Source: Candidatus Flavonifractor intestinipullorum
Lineage (GTDB): Bacteria > Bacillota > Clostridia > Oscillospirales > Oscillospiraceae
DNA length: 64,000 nt
Direction of reading: 5' to 3'
Assembly: GCA_019118925.1 (NCBI GenBank)
Contig: DWYC01000087.1
Coordinates: 62,001 to 126,000, forward strand
A model generated the notes under the pieces. The model searched no databases and was not told the origin of the DNA. It was given only the letters and a program-made list of their open reading frames with translations. Position numbers and translations under genes: made by a program. Below are positions 43,901 through 52,097 of this stretch, piece by piece; position 1 is the stretch's first letter; each line of letters starts with the position of its first letter.

Positions 43901-44838
43901 GAGGCCGTGCGGTCCTCCACCCGGACGTTCATGGCGTTTAAGATGGCGTTTTCCAGGTCCCGGTCCAATTTCGCGTGCCTGGAGGGGGGCTCGAGAATGT
44001 CTTTGCGCTTCTTCTCCAGCCAGGCCCGCCGCTCCAGCGCGTCGGGGGGCGTCACACCGGTGATCATCCGGTAGAGTACGGCGGCCAGGGCGTACACGTC
44101 GGTCCAGGGGCCCTGATCGCCCCGGCTGCGGTACTGCTCCTCGGGGGAGTAGCCGGGCTTGATGATGACGGTGAGACTCCGGCTGTGGGACGTGGTGGCG
44201 TAGCGGGCGGCGCCGAAGTCGATGAGTTTGACCCGGCCGTCCCGGGTGAGGAAAATATTGTCGGGGGCGATGTCCCGGTGGAGGATGCCCGCCTGGTGCA
44301 CCGCCTCCAGGGAGCGGATCACCGGCTCCAACAGCGCAACCGCCCGCTCCGGCGGGAGCTTGCCCTCCCGCTCCAGACAGGCGGCCAGGGTCTCGCCCTC
44401 CAGATACTCCATCACCAGATAGGCGGTCTGATTGGCCTCAAAGCTGTCAAATACCCGGACAATGCCCGGCTCGTCCTGGAACTTGACCAGGCGCTTGGCC
44501 TCGTCCACAAATTTGCCCAGGCCGTCGGCAAACTGCTGGGCCTTATTGCCCTGAAAGACCGTCACCCGGCTCTGTCCGGCCATGCGGGTGGCAAATTCAC
44601 TGGGCAGGTACTCCTTGACGGCCACCGCCTGGCCCAGAACCTGGTCCCAGCCCAGATAGGTCACGCCGAAGCCGCCGTACCCCAGCACCCGGCCGATGAG
44701 ATACCGCCCGGCCAGAAGGGTGCCCGGGGCCATATGCAGCGGGCTCTCCGCCGGAGCGCCCGCCTCATAGCCGCAGTAGGGGCACACCTCGTATGTACTC
44801 TCATATTCGGCCATACAGCCCAAACACCTCTGGCGCAT
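40918..44838 (-). CDS. Zinc-ribbon Ser/Thr kinase with PASTA and eight Ig-like (BIG_2) repeats
   Basis: A 1306-residue receptor kinase. A four-cysteine ribbon (residues 5-22) precedes a kinase domain (about 45-325) with GYGGFGVTY, Lys75 (VAVKEYL), ILHRDIAPDNIFL (Asp189) and LIDFGAAR (Asp207). A transmembrane helix lies at about 346-366. Outside the cell are two PASTA-like repeats (about 384-450 and 458-521), eight BIG_2 repeats of about 81 residues (545-1194) and a C-terminal domain of 112 residues. PASTA domains in PrkC/Stk1 kinases sense peptidoglycan; BIG_2 repeats are adhesive or structural. ATG at 44838 has GGAGAG upstream. It is the first gene of the six-gene operon. Confidence 0.92.
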   Translation of the reverse strand: MRQRCLGCMAEYESTYEVCPYCGYEAGAPAESPLHMAPGTLLAGRYLIGRVLGYGGFGVTYLGWDQVLGQAVAVKEYLPSEFATRMAGQSRVTVFQGNKAQQFADGLGKFVDEAKRLVKFQDEPGIVRVFDSFEANQTAYLVMEYLEGETLAACLEREGKLPPERAVALLEPVIRSLEAVHQAGILHRDIAPDNIFLTRDGRVKLIDFGAARYATTSHSRSLTVIIKPGYSPEEQYRSRGDQGPWTDVYALAAVLYRMITGVTPPDALERRAWLEKKRKDILEPPSRHAKLDRDLENAILNAMNVRVEDRTASAEAFWQELTSPDGVKRRSGHIKPLDVLRWPLALKIAVPAAGALVLVLLALLFTGHLGEQAELNTEIALGEGMTRVPSVVNYSVGVAQEMLDEQSLRPVIGGRKRSDTIPVDLVLYQSVDAGAVVEEDTQVELYLSAPLEAETPEGTAPDVAYYALEEASALLTQMGAVVSVEYEYSADVAQGIVIRQSVEMGEPLSAGTPVTLYVSQGPDPALEQPAEEGTSESQAPQSAPLQLNRSSLRLYVGDRVTLRASGGGGSYRWSSSDSSVVSVSNGSVTAAGAGQATITVSSGGSSVSCSVVVQDYTPRLNRSTLTLSAGAQATLSASGYPSGVSVRWSSSNSAVASVSASGVITAQSPGSCTITAQCSLSGRTYSAACAVTVAEGEVGSVVLSESSLLLTLGSGTSLGTDAAVYPSNASISWQSSDPAVAEVNAYGWVTPKQDGEATITASIVHNGQVYSDHCTVRVVEPEISLSDTSLTLTPGEWEILSVGSYPYEPDEILWESADSQVATAGGGSVTAQGEGRTTITVTAVFGSYRCHAACSVTVTPTAGLTISSSGISLLEGETYWLDADATPAGQSITWRSDDPSVASVSSSGRVTAEGTGSTTIVASMTYDGVLYSDSCHVSVSPGGSLTLSDHTLALEAGQQRTLTARTSPTNSSVTWRSSDSGVASVSSSGAVTAVGAGSATITASMTYGNTTYSDECRVTVSEAAGITLSHSSLTLEVPLSQDLTVYTTPAGQRVTWSSSDPGVASVSSSGRVTAEGGGSATITASMTYGGQTYSASCAVTVEVPEIIGNVTIEPGELALSVGESQMLGFSSSFTNTTDIGPTVWSSSDSDIAAVSGGTVTAKGEGTAVITASVTAGGQTFRDQCTVTVSAREPENIVIPVSLSIGSNDAVSERIHQGDTVTLDIDIDTGGESGEDLFTLWVARLDGYSWEQLGAYYVDGSTHTTLDLDISSLDTNGSDTFAVSLFYSDNFSTGNSLGDILIRLVVV
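41257..43206 (-). repeat. Eight tandem BIG_2-like repeats encoded in the PASTA kinase gene
   Basis: About 243 bases per unit. The protein units share the pattern [IV]xWxSSDxxVAxVSxxGxVTAxGxGxATI, then SxxCxVxV. Units 5 to 7 are the most alike, suggesting recent internal duplication or exchange. Confidence 0.8.
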
Positions 44839-44888
44839 CGTCTCTCCCTCTCTGCCGGGATATGCCCGGCGCATAAAATACCGCTCTC

Positions 44889-44894
44889 ATTATA
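44889..44894 (-). promoter_or_regulatory. Candidate -10 of the kinase operon
   Basis: TATAAT on the minus strand, 51 bases before the kinase ATG. The -35 region is weak. Confidence 0.45.
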
Positions 44895-44960
44895 GCGCGG
44901 CACGCCCGTTCCTTGCATTAACACAGGTTAATCACGGCAAAAACAGGGCGTTTAAACAGA

Positions 44961-44989
44961 CATCCCCCCCGGCAGTGCCGGGAGGGATG
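44961..44989 (-). terminator. Probable terminator of the HlyC-type gene
   Basis: CATCCCCCCCGGCA pairs with TGCCGGGAGGGATG with one mismatch, 9 bases after the stop; the following T-run (TCTGTTT) is modest. Confidence 0.6.
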
Positions 44990-44997
44990 GAAGGAAA

Positions 44998-46338
44998 TCA
45001 GTCCTCCTGGCCGGAGGGTTCCTCCGGAGGGAGCTTGGAGACCAGGGACCACTCCACCCGGCGCTCCTTCCAGGACTCCACCTGGATATGCAGGCCGTGA
45101 ATGTCCAGCACCAGAAGATCGTCCCCGTCGGGAATCACGGAAATCTGGGCGGTCACCAGACCGCTGAGGGTCTCGGCCTCCTCGTCGTCGGGGAAGGAGA
45201 TCTCCAGCGCGTCGGCCAGGTCGTCCAGCTCCGCCGAGCCGGCCACCCGCCACAGATTTTCGCCCAGGCGGATGATCTGCTGTTCGTCCTGGGGGTCGAA
45301 TTCGTCGTAGATTTTGCCCACCAGCTCCTCCAGCAGATCCTCCATGGTCACCAGGCCTGCGGTGCCGCCGTACTCGTCCACCACGATGGCCAGATGGACT
45401 TTCCGGCTCTGAAGGTCCCGGAAGAGGGCCCCCGCCGGCACCGACTCGGGCACAAAATAGGCCGGCCGAAGCAGCTCGCGCAGGGGGAGAGGCCGCTCCC
45501 GGCGGGCATTGAGGAAGTAATCCCGGCTGGAGAGGATGCCGATGACGTCGTCCGCGTCCTCGTCATAGACGGGGAAGCGGGACAGGCCGCTCTCCTGGAT
45601 GGTGCGCAGGATTTCCTCATCCTCGTCGCCCACCCAGAGCATAACCACATCGGTGCGGTGAATCATCACGTCCTCTGCGGTCAGGTCGCTGAAGTCGAAT
45701 ACATTTTCAATGAACTGTTTCTCACTGGAGTCAATGGCCCCTCGTTCCTCTCCGATGTCCACCATCATGCGGATTCCCTCTTCGGAGACGTCGTCCTCCT
45801 CCTGATTGGGGTCGATGTGGAACAGCCGGAGCATCCCGTTGGTAGAGGCGGTGAGCAGCCAGATCACCGGGCGCATCAGCACCGAGAGGATGTAGACAAT
45901 GTTGCAGGAAAAGCGGGCCACAGCCTCGCTTTTCTTCATGGCCACCCGCTTGGGGACCAGTTCGCCAAAGACCAGCGTGAAGTAGGCCAGCAGCAGCGTG
46001 ATGGCAATCAGAGAGAAGGTGTGCACCGCCGCCACGGCCCCCCCGCTCAGGGCGAACCGCTCCACCAGCCAGCCCGAAAGGCGCCCGGCCAGATTGTCGG
46101 CGGCAAAGGCCGAACCGAGCAGGTTGGCCAGGGTAATGCCGATCTGAATGGTGGAGAGAAATCCGGTGGAGTTTTCCACAATGGAGAGCAGCCGGGCCGA
46201 TTTTTTATCGCCGTCCTCAGCCTGACGGCGGATTACCGCCTCATTCAGAGAGATCACGGCGATCTCCGTGGCGGCAAAAAAGGCGTTGAGCGCAATGAGT
46301 ATGACCTGAAGAAGCAGCTGAGGCCATAATGGGGGCAA
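44998..46338 (-). CDS. Hemolysin-family (HlyC/CorC) CBS-domain membrane protein
   Basis: A 446-residue protein of the CNNM/HlyC type. The DUF21 membrane domain (about 1-200) has [18 protein letters not shown] and [18 protein letters not shown]. Two CBS domains (about 210-335) include [34 protein letters not shown] and [17 protein letters not shown] CorC_HlyC domain (about 350-430) ends the protein. Family members are implicated in Mg2+ or other divalent ion efflux; a role in haemolysis is not implied. It lies upstream of the kinase operon but is separated by a terminator. Confidence 0.9.
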   Translation of the reverse strand: MPPLWPQLLLQVILIALNAFFAATEIAVISLNEAVIRRQAEDGDKKSARLLSIVENSTGFLSTIQIGITLANLLGSAFAADNLAGRLSGWLVERFALSGGAVAAVHTFSLIAITLLLAYFTLVFGELVPKRVAMKKSEAVARFSCNIVYILSVLMRPVIWLLTASTNGMLRLFHIDPNQEEDDVSEEGIRMMVDIGEERGAIDSSEKQFIENVFDFSDLTAEDVMIHRTDVVMLWVGDEDEEILRTIQESGLSRFPVYDEDADDVIGILSSRDYFLNARRERPLPLRELLRPAYFVPESVPAGALFRDLQSRKVHLAIVVDEYGGTAGLVTMEDLLEELVGKIYDEFDPQDEQQIIRLGENLWRVAGSAELDDLADALEISFPDDEEAETLSGLVTAQISVIPDGDDLLVLDIHGLHIQVESWKERRVEWSLVSKLPPEEPSGQED

Positions 46339-46447
46339 GACAAATTCCTCCTTAACTAAAATAAGATTGAGTATGCGCCGTACGAAAAGAAGTATACCAT
46401 ATTTCTAAAAAAAATCCACTGGGGGGTGGGAAAAAACTTTTCCCCCA

Positions 46448-46456
46448 TGGTATAAT
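46448..46456 (+). promoter_or_regulatory. Extended -10 promoter of the ClC gene
   Basis: TGGTATAAT (TGn-TATAAT) lies 46 bases before the chosen start at 46503. Confidence 0.55.
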
Positions 46457-46502
46457 GGAGGCATTCTCACGGCCGGACCGGAGAGAACGGAGGAGGACCC
46501 GG

Positions 46503-47819
46503 ATGCACACGCAAGCATGGAAGCAAACGCTGCGGCACCACTGGAGCGAGGGAGAGACGTTTCTGAAGTGGCTTTTGTTCGCGGGCATTATCGGCGTGGT
46601 GGTGGGCGGCGTGAGTTCGGCCTTCTACCACTGCTTTCACTGGGCCACCCGGGCCCGGGAGGCCAACCCCTGGCTCCTGCTTCTGCTGCCGGCGGGGGGC
46701 GCGGCCATTGTGCTGCTCTACCGCCTGCTGGGCATGGAGCAGGACCGGGGGACGAACTTTGTCCTGGTGGCAGTGCGGGAAAACACCCCCCTGCGCCTGC
46801 GCACCGCGCCGCTGGTGTTTATTTCCACCGTCATCACCCATCTGGTGGGGGGCTCTTCCGGCCGGGAGGGGGCCATCTTACAGATCGGCGGCTCCATCTC
46901 CTCCAAGATCGGCCGCTGGATGGGCCTGGACGACAAGGACAGCCGGGTCATCACCATGTGCGGCATGTCGGCGGCCTTCTCCGCCCTGTTCGGCACGCCG
47001 CTGACGGCGGCCGTTTTTGCCATGGAAGTGGTGAGCGTGGGGGTGATGTACTACGCCGCCATCGTGCCCTGCGCCATCGCGGCCATCACCGGACTCTGGG
47101 TTGCGCAGGCCTGCCAGGTGCCCGGAACGGCCTACTCCCTGGCGGGCGTGCCCGACCTGGGGCCGGTGAGCCTCCTCCAGACGGTGGTTATGGGGGCCCT
47201 CTTCGCGCTCTTGTCCATCCTGTTCTGCCTGATGATGCACCTGGCGGGGCACCTCTACCAGCGCGGCTTCCCCAACCCGGTGGCCCGGGGGGCGGCGGGC
47301 GGAGGCGTGGTCATCGCCCTGACCGTGCTGGTGTGGATATGGAACCCCTTTTCCTTTGACTACAACGGCGCGGGGGAGGCGGTGATTCACGCCGCCATCG
47401 AGGGCCAGGTCCGGCCGGAGGCCTTTTTCCTGAAAATCCTCTTCACCGCGGCCACGCTGGGGGCGGGGTTCAAAGGGGGCGAGATCGTGCCGGCCTTTTT
47501 TACCGGGGCGACCTTCGGCGGCACGGTGGCCCCCCTGCTGGGACTGGACCCCTCTTTCGGCGCGGGGCTGGGCATGGTCAGCGTCTTTTGCGGCGTCACC
47601 AACTGCCCCATGACCTCGCTGCTGATGGCGCTGGAGCTCTTCGGCGGCGGAAGCCGGGGGATGTTTACGGGGCAGAGCCTGTGCCTGTTTGCGGTGTCCA
47701 TCGCCGTGTCCTATATGCTCTCGGGGTACTATGGCCTGTATAGCGAGCAGAAAATCGTGTATAGTAAGTTCAGACCGGAATTTATCAACCGAAAGGCGAA
47801 TGAGGATGAACCAGACTGA
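46503..47819 (+). CDS. ClC-type chloride channel/transporter
   Basis: A 438-residue ClC protein with many hydrophobic helices. The anion filter signatures are GGSSGREGAIL (with the gating glutamate; Ala replaces the usual Pro), AAFSALFGTPLTAAVFAMEV and KGGEIVPAFFTGATFGG. It moves chloride or fluoride-like anions, likely as a proton-coupled exchanger. ATG at 46503 has GGAGGAGG upstream; the ATG at 46455 lies inside the promoter. The amidohydrolase gene begins within its last codons. Confidence 0.9.
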   Translation: MHTQAWKQTLRHHWSEGETFLKWLLFAGIIGVVVGGVSSAFYHCFHWATRAREANPWLLLLLPAGGAAIVLLYRLLGMEQDRGTNFVLVAVRENTPLRLRTAPLVFISTVITHLVGGSSGREGAILQIGGSISSKIGRWMGLDDKDSRVITMCGMSAAFSALFGTPLTAAVFAMEVVSVGVMYYAAIVPCAIAAITGLWVAQACQVPGTAYSLAGVPDLGPVSLLQTVVMGALFALLSILFCLMMHLAGHLYQRGFPNPVARGAAGGGVVIALTVLVWIWNPFSFDYNGAGEAVIHAAIEGQVRPEAFFLKILFTAATLGAGFKGGEIVPAFFTGATFGGTVAPLLGLDPSFGAGLGMVSVFCGVTNCPMTSLLMALELFGGGSRGMFTGQSLCLFAVSIAVSYMLSGYYGLYSEQKIVYSKFRPEFINRKANEDEPD

Positions 47820-49407
47820 ACAGATTTTCTGCAACGGGCCCATTGTGACGCTGGAGGAGGGCCCGGCCCCCCAGGCCGTGCTGGTCCGGGGAGAGCGCAT
47901 CGCCGCCCTGGGGAGCCGGGCGGAGCTGGAGGCCATGGCGCCCGGAGCGCTGCGCCGGGATCTGGAGGGGCGGGCGCTGCTGCCCGCGTTTCTGGACGCC
48001 CACAGCCACATCACCGCCGTGGCCGCCACCCTGGACCTGTGCCCCCTGGGGGACGCGGCCTCCCCGGAGGAGGCCGCCCAACGGATGGCCCGATTCCGGG
48101 CGGAGCGGGCCATCCCGGAGGGGGAGTGGGTGATCGGCTTCGGCTACGACCACAATGTGTTCCCGGGGAAGGCCCACCCCACCCGGGCGGAGCTGGACCG
48201 GGCGCTGCCCCGGAATCCGGCGCTGATGACCCACGCCTCGGGGCACATGGGGACGGCCAACGGCCTGGCCCTGTCCCGTTTGGGCCTGAGCCGGGATACC
48301 CCTGACCCGGAGGGCGGACGCCTGGGCCGGGACGCGGGGGGAGCGCTCACCGGCTATCTGGAGGAGGCCGCCTTTTTTGCGGCCGCCGGACAGATCCCCA
48401 AGCCCTCGCCCGCCCAGGCCCTGGCCAATCTGGAGCGGGCCCAGGAGGTCTACCTCGCCCACGGCATTACCCTGGCCCAGGACGGCCGCACCGGCAGGGC
48501 GGAGGACCAGCTTCTCTCCACCCTGGCGGCCCGGGACCGGCTGAAGCTGGAGGTGGTGGGCTACGCCGACCTCCAGCATTGCCCGGAGCTGGTCCGGCGC
48601 CCCCCGGTGGGACGCTACCGGGTGGGAGGCTATAAAATCTTCCTGGACGGCTCCCCCCAGGGGCGCACAGCCTGGATGCGGGAGCCCTATCTGGGGGGCG
48701 AGGCGGACTACCGCGGCTACCCGGCCCACACCGACGAGGAGGTGGCCGCTGCGGTGGAGCGCGCCCTCCGGGAGGGGAGGCAGATTTTGGCCCACTGCAA
48801 CGGGGACGCCGCCGCCGGACAGTTTCTAACGGCCTGCCGCCGGGCCCAGGAGCGGGTGGGGCGGCCGGTGGGGACCATCCGGCCGGTGATGATTCACGCC
48901 CAGACCGTGGGGAGCGATCAGCTCCGGGAGGCGGCGGAACTGGGGGTCATTCCCTCCTTTTTTGCCGCCCACATCTGGTACTGGGGGGATGTGCACCTGG
49001 AGAACCTGGGACGCGCGCGGGGAGCGCACATCAGCCCCGCGGGGACCGCCGCCGGGCTGGGACTCCCCTTTACCCTCCACCAGGACTCCCCGGTTTTGCC
49101 CCCCGACCCGCTGGAGAGCGTATGGTGCGCCGTCTGCCGCCGCACCCGGGGCGGGGCGCGCCTGGCGGAGGAGGAGCGGGTTTCCCCCCGGGAGGCCCTG
49201 CGGGCGGTGACCCGCTATGCCGCCCGCCAGTACGGTCTGGAGCGGGAGCGGGGGCGCATTGTCCCCGGACAGCGGGCCGACTTTGTCCTCCTCTCCGGCG
49301 ATCCCACGGCGGTGGAGCCCGAGGAGATCCGCTCGCTCCGGGTGGAGGAGACCATCCGGGCCGGGGAGACGGTCTACCGGGCCGGAATACAGAAGACAGA
49401 CAGATAG
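47806..49407 (+). CDS. Amidohydrolase family protein (YtcJ-like)
   Basis: A 533-residue metal-dependent hydrolase. The metal-binding motif FLDAHSHI is near residue 62, GHMGTAN near 145, HCNGDAA near 330 and the C-terminal GRIVPGQRADFVLLSGDP near 485. This pattern matches YtcJ-like amidohydrolases; the substrate is not known. ATG at 47806 is preferred to 47800 for spacing from GAAAGG; both overlap the ClC end. sdaAB follows after 14 bases. Confidence 0.85.
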   Translation: MNQTEQIFCNGPIVTLEEGPAPQAVLVRGERIAALGSRAELEAMAPGALRRDLEGRALLPAFLDAHSHITAVAATLDLCPLGDAASPEEAAQRMARFRAERAIPEGEWVIGFGYDHNVFPGKAHPTRAELDRALPRNPALMTHASGHMGTANGLALSRLGLSRDTPDPEGGRLGRDAGGALTGYLEEAAFFAAAGQIPKPSPAQALANLERAQEVYLAHGITLAQDGRTGRAEDQLLSTLAARDRLKLEVVGYADLQHCPELVRRPPVGRYRVGGYKIFLDGSPQGRTAWMREPYLGGEADYRGYPAHTDEEVAAAVERALREGRQILAHCNGDAAAGQFLTACRRAQERVGRPVGTIRPVMIHAQTVGSDQLREAAELGVIPSFFAAHIWYWGDVHLENLGRARGAHISPAGTAAGLGLPFTLHQDSPVLPPDPLESVWCAVCRRTRGGARLAEEERVSPREALRAVTRYAARQYGLERERGRIVPGQRADFVLLSGDPTAVEPEEIRSLRVEETIRAGETVYRAGIQKTDR

Positions 49408-49421
49408 AAAGGACAGCGCAT

Positions 49422-50090
49422 ATGACCCTCTTTGACATCATGGGGCCGATTATGGTGGGGCCCTCCTCTTCACACACCGCCGGTGCGGTCCGCATCGGCC
49501 TCATCACCCGGAAGCTGCTGGGCGGGGAGCCTGCGGGGGCCGAGCTGGTCCTCCACGGCTCCTTTGCCGCCACCGGAAGCGGCCACGGCACCGACCGGGC
49601 CCTCATCGCGGGACTGCTGGGCATGGAGCCCGACGACGCCCGCATTCCCCAGAGCTTTGCCCTGGCGGGGCAGCGGGGCCTGGCGTTCCAGTTCCGCCAC
49701 GGCGTGCTCAAGGACGCCCACCCCAATTCGGTAAAGATCACCGCTCAGGACGCCGCGGGCGGCCGCCTGACGGTGGTGGCCGCCTCTCTGGGGGGCGGGC
49801 GGGTGAAATTCACCTCGGTGGACGGCCTGCCCGCCGCGTTTTCCGGGGAGAAAAATACCCTCATCATCCGCAACGAGGACCGGGTGGGCGAAGTGGCGGC
49901 CATGGCCAACGCCCTCTCGGACAACCGGGTGAACATCGCCTCCATGCAGCTCTACCGAAATGTCAAGGGGGGCGAGGCCCTCATGGTGGTGGAGAGCGAC
50001 GAGACCATCTCGCCGGCCACGCTGGAGCGGCTGCGGGCGGTGGAAGGCATCCGGCGGGTGACCTATCTGGACGTGGGAGGAGAGAATTAA
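49422..50090 (+). CDS. sdaAB: L-serine dehydratase, iron-sulfur-dependent, beta subunit
   Basis: A 222-residue subunit of the two-chain [4Fe-4S] L-serine dehydratase. The N-terminal domain has FDIMGPIMVGPSSSHTAGAV. A C-terminal ACT domain (about 150-220; LIIRNEDRVGEVAAMANAL) is probably regulatory. AAAGGA lies 8 bases upstream. It is followed one base later by sdaAA. Together they deaminate serine to pyruvate and ammonia, consistent with amino-acid fermentation. Confidence 0.95.
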   Translation: MTLFDIMGPIMVGPSSSHTAGAVRIGLITRKLLGGEPAGAELVLHGSFAATGSGHGTDRALIAGLLGMEPDDARIPQSFALAGQRGLAFQFRHGVLKDAHPNSVKITAQDAAGGRLTVVAASLGGGRVKFTSVDGLPAAFSGEKNTLIIRNEDRVGEVAAMANALSDNRVNIASMQLYRNVKGGEALMVVESDETISPATLERLRAVEGIRRVTYLDVGGEN

Positions 50091-50091
50091 G

Positions 50092-50952
50092 ATGTTCACA
50101 TCGGTTGCATCCATGCTCCGCCGGGCGGAGGAGGAGAACAAGCCCCTCTGGGAGGTGATTCTGGCCGACGACCTGGCCGACCGGGGCGTAAAGCGGGAGG
50201 CGTCTCTGGAGAAAATGGAGGGCCTGTGGCGGGCCATGAAGGAGGCCGAGGCCGACTATGACCCCGCCCGCCGCTCGGCCAGCGGCCTGGTGGGGGGCGA
50301 AGGCGCGGTGATGGACCGCTCCCAGGTGGGGCTGTGCGGGCCCTTCCTGCGGGAGGTGATGGCCACCGCCCTGAAGATGGGAGAGTGCAACGCCTGTATG
50401 CGGCGCATCGTGGCCGCCCCCACGGCGGGGGCCTGCGGCGTGCTGCCGGCGGTGCTGCTGCCCATGCAGCGGCGCTACGGCTTCTCCGACGAACAGATGG
50501 CACAGGCGCTCTATGTCTCCGCGGGCTTTGGACAGGTCATCGCCGCCCGGGCCTCCATCTCCGGGGCCGAGGGAGGATGCCAGGCGGAGGTAGGCTCGGC
50601 CTCCGGCATGGCGGCCGCCGCCATCACCCATCTTATGGGGGGCACGGCGGTACAGATGGCCCACGCCTGCGCCATGGCGCTGTCCAACATTCTGGGTCTG
50701 GTGTGTGATCCGGTGGCCGGGCTGGTGGAAGTGCCCTGCGTCAAGCGCAATGTGATGGGGGCTTCCAACGCGCTGGTCTGTGCGGAGATGGCCCTGTCGG
50801 GGCTGGTGAACCAGATCCCCTGCGACGAGGTCATCGACGCCATGGGCGCGGTGGGCGCCAGCCTGCCCACCGCCCTGCGGGAGACCAGCGAAGGCGGGCT
50901 GGCCGTCACGCCCACGGCCCTGCGCCTGGCCGAGGCCATGGGGGGGACCTGA
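50092..50952 (+). CDS. sdaAA: L-serine dehydratase, iron-sulfur-dependent, alpha subunit
   Basis: A 286-residue catalytic subunit. Conserved cysteines for the iron-sulfur cluster are in GECNACMRR, VCDPVAGLVEVPCVKRN, and the SGAEGGCQAEVGSA segment. RSASGLVGGEGA near residue 62 is also typical. A GC hairpin without a T-run (50975-50999) follows the gene. Confidence 0.95.
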   Translation: MFTSVASMLRRAEEENKPLWEVILADDLADRGVKREASLEKMEGLWRAMKEAEADYDPARRSASGLVGGEGAVMDRSQVGLCGPFLREVMATALKMGECNACMRRIVAAPTAGACGVLPAVLLPMQRRYGFSDEQMAQALYVSAGFGQVIAARASISGAEGGCQAEVGSASGMAAAAITHLMGGTAVQMAHACAMALSNILGLVCDPVAGLVEVPCVKRNVMGASNALVCAEMALSGLVNQIPCDEVIDAMGAVGASLPTALRETSEGGLAVTPTALRLAEAMGGT

Positions 50953-50974
50953 GAGGCCCGGCGGGGAGAAGCCT

Positions 50975-50999
50975 GCGCCGCCCGGACAGAGGGCGGCGC
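50975..50999 (+). other. GC hairpin after sdaAA
   Basis: GCGCCGCCC/GGGCGGCGC with a 7-base loop; no T-run, so termination is uncertain. Confidence 0.4.
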
Positions 51000-51024
51000 A
51001 ATCTCAACGAAGAAGGTGGTTCCA

Positions 51025-52068
51025 ATGGCGAAACAGCGGGGGAGCCGGCTGCTCTATGCCGACCGGCTGCGGGTGGCGGCCTCCCTGGCGGTGGTGGCCG
51101 TCCACATCTGCGGGGCCTGGATCGACCAGGCCCCGGTGGGTTCCGCGGCCTGGAATACCCTGAACGTCTACGACAGCCTGGTCCACTGGTGCGTGCCCGT
51201 ATTCGTCATGCTCTCGGGTATGTTCCTGCTGGACCCGGAGCGGAAGGTCACCGGACGGGATCTGCTGCGGCATGGTTTGCGCATCGCCGTGGCCCTGGCG
51301 GCCTGGAGCGCCATCTATGCCCTGGCGGGGGTGCTTCTGGACGGAAAGCCCCTGGGGGCCTGGTGGGGCGAGATGCGGAATGTGGTCTGGGGCAAGCTCC
51401 ACTACCACCTCTGGTTCCTGCCCATGCTGCTGGGGCTCTATCTCCTCACGCCGGTGCTGCGGGCCTTCGTCCGGGGAGCCGCCCAGGGGGAGATGCGGTG
51501 GTTTTTCCTGCTGGTGTTCGGGGCGGCCATGGTGCTGCCCACCCTGCTGGCCATCCGGCCCAGCAAGACGGTCTCCACCTGGATGAATCAGCTGGACCTG
51601 CGTATGGTGCTGGGCTATGGGAGCTATTACATCCTGGGCTATTGCCTGAAGACCTGCCGGCTGAGCCGGCGAAAGGAGGGGCTCATCTACCTGCTGGGTC
51701 TGGCGGGAGCGGTGTGGACGGCGGCGGGGACGGCCTGGCTCTCGGCGGAGATGGGGCCCCGCTTTACCTTCTACGGCTATTTCTCGCCCAATGTGGCCTG
51801 TATGGCCTCGGCGGTCTTTCTGCTCTTCCGCCGCCTGCCGGAGGGGGCGAACGCCGGGCGGTGGACCGGCCCGCTGGCGGGCATCACCTTCGGCATCTAC
51901 CTGTGCCACGACCTCTTCCTGATGCTGCTGCGCCACTGGGGGGTGTCCACCCTCTCCTTTGCCCCGGTGCTCTCGGTACCGGTGCTCACCCTGGGGGTCT
52001 TTGGCTGCGCCGCGCTGACGGCCTGGCTGCTCTCCAGGCTGCCGGTGCTGGGCCGGTATCTGACCTGA
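51025..52068 (+). CDS. Acyltransferase 3 family membrane protein
   Basis: A 347-residue membrane acyltransferase with about ten helices. The N-terminal signature RLLYADRLRVAASLAVVAVH has the catalytic-type RxxAxxxVxxxH arrangement; HWCVPVFVMLSGMF and LWFLPMLLGLYLL are family segments. Such proteins O-acetylate sugars or cell-surface polymers. AAGAAGGTGG precedes ATG 51025. It is 29 bases before the MBOAT gene, so three genes (acyltransferase 3, MBOAT, DHHW) form an operon. Confidence 0.88.
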   Translation: MAKQRGSRLLYADRLRVAASLAVVAVHICGAWIDQAPVGSAAWNTLNVYDSLVHWCVPVFVMLSGMFLLDPERKVTGRDLLRHGLRIAVALAAWSAIYALAGVLLDGKPLGAWWGEMRNVVWGKLHYHLWFLPMLLGLYLLTPVLRAFVRGAAQGEMRWFFLLVFGAAMVLPTLLAIRPSKTVSTWMNQLDLRMVLGYGSYYILGYCLKTCRLSRRKEGLIYLLGLAGAVWTAAGTAWLSAEMGPRFTFYGYFSPNVACMASAVFLLFRRLPEGANAGRWTGPLAGITFGIYLCHDLFLMLLRHWGVSTLSFAPVLSVPVLTLGVFGCAALTAWLLSRLPVLGRYLT

Positions 52069-52097
52069 TTGAAACGCGCGAAAAGGAGTTTCTGACT

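Noticed and set aside
51189..52097. An upstream extension of the MBOAT frame
   Set aside because: It overlaps the whole acyltransferase 3 gene in another frame and lacks membrane-protein character; GTG 52098 has a good ribosome-binding site.
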